Shown piece by piece: positions 59,028 through 64,000 of a stretch of DNA of 64,000 bases (position 1 is the stretch's first letter; each line of letters opens with the position of its first letter). A program made the position numbers and the translations under genes. This DNA comes from Prauserella endophytica (GTDB taxonomy: Bacteria > Actinomycetota > Actinomycetes > Mycobacteriales > Pseudonocardiaceae), in contig NZ_SWMS01000009.1 of NCBI RefSeq assembly GCF_005146945.1, positions 1-64,000 on the forward strand. Direction: 5' to 3'. The notes under the pieces are model-generated. The model did not search any database, was not told where the DNA came from, and was given only the letters and a program-made list of their open reading frames with translations.

Positions 59028-59043
59028 AGTGACCTGAGTCACA
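59028..59043. promoter_or_regulatory. Crp/GlxR-like site before the ABC importer operon
   Basis: AGTGACCTGAGTCACA matches the Crp/GlxR pattern TGTGA-N6-TCACA at nine of ten defined bases and is a 5-4-5 palindrome. It lies 48 bp before the first gene of the importer operon. Catabolite control is inferred. Confidence 0.5.
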
Positions 59044-59058
59044 CGACCGGAGGTCCTG

Positions 59059-59097
59059 ATGGGCAACGACGCCCCGAAGCGGGAGACGCCGTGTTAA
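59059..59097 (+). CDS. 12-residue leader frame overlapping the importer operon start
   Basis: ATG 59059 has GGAGG eight bases upstream, encodes MGNDAPKRETPC and stops at 59095-59097, overlapping GTG 59091 of the first ABC gene. It may serve to couple translation or be chance. Confidence 0.3.
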   Translation: MGNDAPKRETPC

Positions 59098-59900
59098 CCG
59101 TGCGTGACCTCACGGTCCGTTACGGCCGTTCGGTTGCCGCGCTGCACGGTGTCGACCTTGACGTGCCAGACGACGGCGTGCTGGCCGTGCTCGGCGGCAA
59201 CGGCGCCGGGAAGTCCACCCTCCTGCGGACCATCTCCGGCACGCTGCGGATGCACCGTGGCACCGTCGCCGGGGGCGAGGTGCGCTACGGCAACCGCCGC
59301 ATCGATCAGCTGGATCCCGCCGCGATCGTCGGCCTCGGCGTGGTCGGCGTCCCCGAGGGCAGGCAGGTCTTCGCCAGGATGACCGTCGCCGAGAACCTGC
59401 GTGCCGGGGCGATCGGTGCTCCCGCGTCAAAGCGGGCGGAGGCCCAGCGGCGCGTGCACGACCTGTTCCCCGTGCTCGCCGAACGCGCGAGCCAGCGCGC
59501 GGGCCTGCTTTCCGGCGGCGAGCAGCAGATGCTCGCCATCGGCAGGGCGCTGATGTCCGGTCCCCGCCTGCTGCTGCTCGACGAGCCCTCACTCGGGCTC
59601 GCGCCCCGGATCGTCCAACGCATCGGCGCGACCATCCGCGAGATCCACGAGCAGGGCACCGCTGTGGTCCTCGTCGAGCAGAACGCCGTGATGGCGCTCG
59701 ACGTCTCCGACCACGCCGTGGTGCTCGAGGTGGGCGGTATCGCCCTCGCGGGCACCGCCGCCGAGCTGTCGGCGAGCGAGGACGTACAGCGGCTTTACCT
59801 GGGCGGGCACGCCGAATCGGACGCCGCGGCCGAGCGGCAGGTCGCGGAGGCGCGCAGGCAACGCGCGGGCGTTCGCCGGTTGTCGAGGTGGGGCGGATGA
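59091..59900 (+). CDS. ABC importer ATP-binding protein, LivF-like
   Basis: A 269-residue ATPase of branched-chain amino acid-type importers. Walker A GGNGAGKSTLL, LivF-type VGVPEGRQVFARMTVAENLR, signature LLSGGEQQMLAIGRALM and Walker B LLLLDEPSLGLAP are intact. A non-family tail of ~40 residues (AEARRQRAGVRRLS) follows. The gene order (two ATPases, two permeases, then the binding protein) with overlapping starts and stops makes one operon. The substrate could be branched-chain or aromatic amino acids, amides or urea. Confidence 0.9.
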   Translation: MLTVRDLTVRYGRSVAALHGVDLDVPDDGVLAVLGGNGAGKSTLLRTISGTLRMHRGTVAGGEVRYGNRRIDQLDPAAIVGLGVVGVPEGRQVFARMTVAENLRAGAIGAPASKRAEAQRRVHDLFPVLAERASQRAGLLSGGEQQMLAIGRALMSGPRLLLLDEPSLGLAPRIVQRIGATIREIHEQGTAVVLVEQNAVMALDVSDHAVVLEVGGIALAGTAAELSASEDVQRLYLGGHAESDAAAERQVAEARRQRAGVRRLSRWGG

Positions 59901-60679
59901 CCGCGCCGGAACTCCTCGTGCGGGACGTGACGCTCCGCTTCGGCGGGCTCTACGCACTCGACGACGTATCCCTCACCGTCGAGCCGGGCTCGCTGCACGC
60001 GCTCATCGGACCGAACGGCGCCGGGAAGTCCAGCTGCTTCAACGTCATCAGCGGGCTTTACCGCGCCAACGAGGGCAGCGTGACCTTCGGCGAGCACGAC
60101 CTGTCCCACACTCGCCCGCACCGGCTGGCCCGCCTGGGCATCGGCAGGTCGTTCCAGAACGCCGCGCTGTCGCCGCACTCCACGGTGCTCGACAACGTGA
60201 TGCTCGGCCGGTTCGCCCTCACCCACGGCGGCTTCCTCTCCTGCGGGCTTCGCCTGCCCTGGACGCGTCGTGAGGAGCGCAAGCACGCCGAGCGTGCCGC
60301 CGAGATCTGCGCCTTCCTGGGCATCGGCGCGGAACTGCACCAGCCCGTCGGCTCCCTGCCCTACGGCATCGTGAAACGGGTCGACCTCGCGCGAGCTCTG
60401 GCCGTCGAGCCGTCCTTGCTGTTGCTCGACGAACCGGCCGCCGGGACGAACGCGGCTGAGACCGCCGAACTGGCCAGCACGATCCACGACATCCGCGACG
60501 AGCTGGGCATCTCGATCCTTCTCGTCGAGCACGACATGGGCCTGGTGATGGGCATCGCCGACCGCGTGACCGTGCTCGACTTCGGCCGGGTCATCGCGGA
60601 CGGCACTCCCGCCGAGGTGCAGGCCGATCCCGAAGTCATCAGGGCCTACCTGGGCAGCGAGAACGCGGAGGCCGGCTAG
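59897..60679 (+). CDS. ABC importer ATP-binding protein, LivG-like
   Basis: A 260-residue ATPase starting at the ATGA overlap with the LivF-like gene. Walker A GPNGAGKSSCFNVISG, LivG-type RTF-like segment GIGRSFQNAALSPHSTVLDN, Walker B LLLLDEPAAGTNAAE. The signature reads LPYGIVKRVDLARAL where LSYGQQRRLE is usual, so the GGQ glutamine is replaced by valine; the similar family members do this too. LivG/LivF form a heterodimer with the two permeases. It ends on TAG, overlapping the permease GTG by one base. Confidence 0.9.
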   Translation: MTAPELLVRDVTLRFGGLYALDDVSLTVEPGSLHALIGPNGAGKSSCFNVISGLYRANEGSVTFGEHDLSHTRPHRLARLGIGRSFQNAALSPHSTVLDNVMLGRFALTHGGFLSCGLRLPWTRREERKHAERAAEICAFLGIGAELHQPVGSLPYGIVKRVDLARALAVEPSLLLLDEPAAGTNAAETAELASTIHDIRDELGISILLVEHDMGLVMGIADRVTVLDFGRVIADGTPAEVQADPEVIRAYLGSENAEAG

Positions 60680-61557
60680 TGGAGACATTCGTCCAGCTCA
60701 TCGTGAACGGCCTCGGCAAGGGCGCCGTGTTCGCGCTGCTCGCCCTCGGCTTCGTGATCATCTTCAAGGCGACCGAGGTGGTCAACTTCGCGCACGGCTC
60801 CCTCGTGCTGTTCGGCGGCTACCTCGTCGTGACCCTGCGCGAGAGCATCGGCTGGGCCGGAGCCGCGATCGTCGGCGTTGTCGGCGCCGGGCTGCTCGCC
60901 CTGGCGGTCGAGCGGCTGCTGCTGTCGCGCTCGAAACTCGCCGACCCGTTCAGCCTCGCCCTGCTGACCATCGGCGTCGACGTGATCGTCACCGAGGAGA
61001 TCGTGCGAAGGCTCGGGGTCTCGTTGCCGTTCATCGGCGACGCCTGGGACGCCCAGCCGGTCCAGGTCGGCGGCATCACGCTCTTCCGCACGCACCTCGT
61101 GGCACTCGTCGTGGCGACCGTGCTGATCACGCTCTTCTTCCTCGCGTTCCGGTACTCGAACTGGGGCATCGCGATGCGCGCCCAGGCGGAGAACAAGGAG
61201 GCCGCCGCGCTCGTGGGCATCCGCAGCGGGAGGGTGACGGCGACCGCGTGGCTCGTCGCCGGGCTGCTTGCCGGTGTCGCCGTGCTGTTCATCGCCACGC
61301 AGGACTTCTCGGGAGCCGGCCTCTCCAGGGGCACGCACTCGATCGCGCTCGCCGCTTTCCCGGCGGCCATCCTCGGTGGGCTCGACTCCACGGCCGGCGC
61401 CGTGGTCGGCGGCATCACCGTCGGGCTGGTCGACGCGCTCGCGACCCACTACGTGTCCTTCGCCTTCGCCAAGAGCGCCGTGTTCCTGGTGATGCTCGTC
61501 GTGCTCGTGGTGCGACCGTCCGGCCTCTTCGGGACGAGGGAGACCATCCGTGTCTGA
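60679..61557 (+). CDS. ABC importer permease, LivH-like
   Basis: A 292-residue membrane protein with about eight segments and the LivH pattern: LIVNGLGKGAVFALLALGFV, IIFKATEVVNFAHGSLVLFG, RYSNWGIAMRAQAENKEAAA, LVGIRSGRVTATAWLVAGLL, and GLDSTAGAVVGGITVGLVDA. It overlaps the LivM-like gene by eight bases. Together they form the transmembrane pore of the importer. Confidence 0.92.
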   Translation: METFVQLIVNGLGKGAVFALLALGFVIIFKATEVVNFAHGSLVLFGGYLVVTLRESIGWAGAAIVGVVGAGLLALAVERLLLSRSKLADPFSLALLTIGVDVIVTEEIVRRLGVSLPFIGDAWDAQPVQVGGITLFRTHLVALVVATVLITLFFLAFRYSNWGIAMRAQAENKEAAALVGIRSGRVTATAWLVAGLLAGVAVLFIATQDFSGAGLSRGTHSIALAAFPAAILGGLDSTAGAVVGGITVGLVDALATHYVSFAFAKSAVFLVMLVVLVVRPSGLFGTRETIRV

Positions 61558-62713
61558 CATCGCGACCAAAACGCCGCCCGAGGCGCCCGAGCGGGCACCG
61601 AGCCCGAAGCCGCGCCGCGACGCGCTGTGGTGGGTCCGGAAGGCGCTGTGGCTCGCGGTCCTGCTCCTGGCGCTCGCTCTGCCGCTCTACCTCGAGGCCG
61701 AATGGCTGAAGGCCGGCCAGTACATGATGGTCGGCGCCGTCGGCGCGATCGGGCTGACGCTGCTCACCGGCCAGGCGGGTCAGCTGTCGCTCGCGCACGC
61801 GTTCTTCCTGCTCGCCGGTGGCACGGCGTACACGGTGCTGGCGGGACCGACCGGAGATCCGGAACTAGTGGGCTTCGGCCTCGACCCGCTGCTGGCCCTC
61901 CTCGGCGCGATCGCGATCTGCGCGTTGCTCGGCCTCGCCTTCGCTCCCGTCGCGGGCCGGTTGCGCGGCATCTACCTCGGCGTGGCCTCTCTCGCACTGG
62001 TGTTCCTCGGGCTGTACTTCGGGCAGGCCGCCGAGAACCTCACCGGCGGCACCTCCACGGGCCGCCCGCCCGCCGAGTTCTCACTGTTCGGCTTCCCGTT
62101 CTCCAACGAAGGCGACCTGGAGATCCTCGGTGTGCCCATCCGCGCGACCGAACGGGTCTGGTACCTGTTCCTCGCCCTCACCGTCATCGCGTTCCTGCTG
62201 GCGCGCGGCGCGGTCGGCGGCCGCGTCGGTCGCGCGTGGCGCGCGGTGCGGGACAACGAGCCCTCGGCCGCGGTGATGGGCGTGAGCGTCTGGCGGGCCA
62301 AAGCGGGTGCGTTCGCGGTGTCCTCCGCCTACGCCGGGCTCGCCGGCGTGATGACGGTGCTCTGGTTCGACCTGCTCAAGCCCGACGAGAGCGAGTTCGG
62401 CACCTACGGGATCAACGTGTCGATCGCCTACCTCGCCATGATCATCATCGGCGGCCTCGGCTCCGTTCCCGGCGCGCTCGTCGGCGCGCTGCTCGTGAAC
62501 GGCCTGCCGCAGGTGCTCGCCCTCTACTCGACCGAGCTCGGCTGGTCCACGGGTACCGGCGAGCACGCGTTCACGCCCATCTTGATCAGTTCTTTCGTCT
62601 ACGGCGCGGCGATCATCCTCGTCGTGCTCTTCGAGCCCGGGGGACTCGCCGCGATCGGCCGCAGGATCGCCGGTCGCCTGAGTGGGAAACAGCGGGAAAG
62701 GAAAGGCACATGA
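61550..62713 (+). CDS. ABC importer permease, LivM-like
   Basis: A 387-residue membrane protein. After a soluble start come LivM-type stretches: LLTGQAGQLSLAHAFFLLAG, RGIYLGVASLALVFLGLYFG, RVGRAWRAVRDNEPSAAVMG, ISIAYLAMIIIGGLGSVPGA (seen as NVSIAYLAMIIIGGLG). The amino-terminal ~25 residues are basic and hydrophilic. It overlaps the binding-protein ATG by four bases. Confidence 0.92.
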   Translation: MSDIATKTPPEAPERAPSPKPRRDALWWVRKALWLAVLLLALALPLYLEAEWLKAGQYMMVGAVGAIGLTLLTGQAGQLSLAHAFFLLAGGTAYTVLAGPTGDPELVGFGLDPLLALLGAIAICALLGLAFAPVAGRLRGIYLGVASLALVFLGLYFGQAAENLTGGTSTGRPPAEFSLFGFPFSNEGDLEILGVPIRATERVWYLFLALTVIAFLLARGAVGGRVGRAWRAVRDNEPSAAVMGVSVWRAKAGAFAVSSAYAGLAGVMTVLWFDLLKPDESEFGTYGINVSIAYLAMIIIGGLGSVPGALVGALLVNGLPQVLALYSTELGWSTGTGEHAFTPILISSFVYGAAIILVVLFEPGGLAAIGRRIAGRLSGKQRERKGT

Positions 62714-63963
62714 AGCGAATACTCGCGTTGGCGTGCGCCTCGGCGCTGGCAGTGGCCGCCTGCGGCACCAAGGGCGGCGGATCGGAGGAGACCGGAGAGG
62801 GCGCGGGCGGTGTGCAGGCCGGGGTCGGCGTGACCGACTCCGAGATCACGCTCGGCGTCATGACCGACCAGACAGGTCCGTTCAAGAACCTCTCGACGGG
62901 CATCACGCACGGCAACGAGCTGTGGGTGAAGGACGTCAACGCCTCCGGCGGCGTGTGCGGTAGGCAGATCAAACTGGAGATCGTCGACCACGGGTACAAG
63001 GCCGACACCGCGAAGACCCTCTACCCGCAGATCGAGCCCAAGGTCGCCGGGTTCGTCCAGGTCGTCGGCTCGCCGATCATGGCGGCGCTGAGCAGCGACC
63101 TCGAGTCCGACGAGGCGACCGTGACGCCCGCGTCCTGGTCGTCAGAGCTGCTCGGCAACCCCTACGTGATGGTGGTGGGCACGACGTACGACGTCGAGAT
63201 GATCGACGGCCTCTCCTACCTGCAGGAGCAGGGCAAGATCAAGGACGGCGACACGGTCGGGCACATCTACATCGACGGCGAGTACGGCGCCAACGGCCTG
63301 CGCGGCGCGCGGCACTACGCGCAGCAGCACGACCTGAACCTGCGCGAGGTCAAGATCACCTCCAGCGACAACGACCTCACCAACATCGTCACCGGATTCA
63401 AGGGTGAGGGGGTTAAGGCGATCCTGCTGACCACCACGCCGACCCAGACCGGTTCGGTCGCCGCAGCGAACGAGGCGCTCGGGCTCAACGTGCCGATCCT
63501 GGGCAACAACCCGACGTTCGACCCGCTGCTGCACGACAGCCCCGCCGCGGGCGCGCTCGACAAGCTGTACGTGGTGGCGAGCAGCGTGCCCTTCTCCGCC
63601 GACATCCCGAAGATGAAGGAGGTCGCGGGCAAGTACGAGAAGGCTGGCTACAGCGAGCCGCCGAACGCGGGCGTGCCGTACGGCTACGCCGTTGCCGAGG
63701 TGTGGGGTGCGGTGCTGCGCAAGGCCTGTGAGAACAAGGACCTCACGCGGGCCGGCATCCACAAGGCGCTGCAGGAGACCACGTCCGCCGACACGGGCGA
63801 CCTCGTGGCGAAGCTGGACTTCTCGCAGCCGGGCGCACCGGCGACGAGGCAGGTGTACGTCGCGCAGCCGGACGCGTCGGTGCCGGGCGGCATGAAGTAC
63901 GTCAAGCCGCTCTTCGAGTCTCCGGAGGCCAAGGACTACCAGGCTCCCCACCAGGGAGGCTGA
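62710..63963 (+). CDS. ABC importer substrate-binding lipoprotein, LivK-like
   Basis: A 417-residue lipoprotein: MKRILALACASALAVAACGT is a signal with lipobox AVAAC. The mature part is a periplasmic-binding fold of the Leu/Ile/Val family with ITLGVMTDQTGPFKNLSTGI, NASGGVCGRQIKLEIVDHGY, YIDGEYGANGLRGARHYAQQ and LTNIVTGFKGEGVKAILLTT. Its length is about 30 residues above E. coli LivJ. Ligand is unclear; the sequence is closer to members taking amino acids, amides or aromatic compounds than to strict LivJ. It is the last gene of the operon before the edge of the window. Confidence 0.92.
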   Translation: MKRILALACASALAVAACGTKGGGSEETGEGAGGVQAGVGVTDSEITLGVMTDQTGPFKNLSTGITHGNELWVKDVNASGGVCGRQIKLEIVDHGYKADTAKTLYPQIEPKVAGFVQVVGSPIMAALSSDLESDEATVTPASWSSELLGNPYVMVVGTTYDVEMIDGLSYLQEQGKIKDGDTVGHIYIDGEYGANGLRGARHYAQQHDLNLREVKITSSDNDLTNIVTGFKGEGVKAILLTTTPTQTGSVAAANEALGLNVPILGNNPTFDPLLHDSPAAGALDKLYVVASSVPFSADIPKMKEVAGKYEKAGYSEPPNAGVPYGYAVAEVWGAVLRKACENKDLTRAGIHKALQETTSADTGDLVAKLDFSQPGAPATRQVYVAQPDASVPGGMKYVKPLFESPEAKDYQAPHQGG

Positions 63964-63972
63964 CCTGATGCG

Positions 63973-63996
63973 GTGAAGGCCACCTTCGCTGCGCCC
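63973..63996. repeat. Left arm of a third AAGGCCACCTT repeat at the window edge
   Basis: GCGGTGAAGGCCACCTTCGC follows the binding-protein stop by 10 bases and matches the dispersed hairpin family. The complementary arm would be beyond the window. It probably forms the terminator of the importer operon. Confidence 0.55.
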
Positions 63997-64000
63997 GCCG

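Overview
The window is a GC-rich actinobacterial chromosome segment. Codons end almost always in G or C, GTG starts are common, Shine-Dalgarno sites are purine-rich, and coding density is very high. Homologues of iniBAC, LGFP-repeat proteins, a mycoredoxin-like protein, a DUF222/HNH protein under a LexA box and an FUSC exporter point to the Pseudonocardiaceae (Amycolatopsis/Prauserella/Saccharomonospora type). This placement rests on gene content only.

Layout. 1-7.8 kb: catabolic genes, mostly on the minus strand (end of a 4-hydroxyphenylacetate 3-hydroxylase gene, its flavin reductase, a zinc alcohol dehydrogenase, an NTF2-flavin monooxygenase fusion, a glutaredoxin, a succinate-semialdehyde dehydrogenase). 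7.9-12.3 kb: a lipoprotein, an Uma2-like nuclease, and a two-gene ABC exporter divergent from its probable MarR-type regulator with a perfect operator between them. 12.4-18.5 kb: the most unusual block, all plus strand: a cytoplasmic papain-type protease, a GWDPY-repeat protein sharing the protease's C-terminal domain, a chagasin-type cysteine protease inhibitor, an ECF sigma factor, a small beta-domain protein and a TPR-CHAT protease, ending in a 25-bp perfect hairpin. 18.5-24.7 kb: SRPBCC protein, FUSC exporter, Rv0909-like small protein, prephenate dehydrogenase, M20 amidohydrolase, tRNA adenosine deaminase with partner, tRNA-Ser(CGA). 24.8-27.6 kb: a secreted sugar dehydrogenase with PKD and LGFP repeats.

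27.7-36.2 kb is an iniBAC-like locus: a LuxR-type ATPase regulator and Hsp70-like protein on the minus strand, divergent from IniB-, IniA- and IniC-like genes. After a secreted nuclease comes a four-gene minus operon (38.7-42.4 kb) with a soluble FtsK/EccC-like ATPase and two tiny helical proteins that share a C-terminal NYxARL motif. From 42.5 to 49.2 kb lies a decayed genomic island: a broken tRNA-Ser 3' end at the left, an intact tRNA-Ser(GGA) at the right, and a dead tyrosine integrase next to the intact tRNA. Its cargo is DUF2182/DUF1326, an aldehyde dehydrogenase, an SDR and an XRE regulator.

49.3-56.5 kb: GNAT, HNH/DUF222 protein under a perfect SOS box, SnoaL-fused sigma factor, TetR regulator with a large inverted repeat, selenium-binding protein, and a transketolase broken by a one-base frameshift. 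57-64 kb: a GAF histidine kinase/response regulator pair followed by a complete five-gene branched-chain-amino-acid-type ABC importer with overlapping genes, preceded by a Crp/GlxR-like site.

The best candidates for undescribed systems are the protease/inhibitor/sigma/CHAT cluster at 12.4-18.5 kb and the FtsK plus NYxARL-peptide operon at 38.7-42.4 kb.
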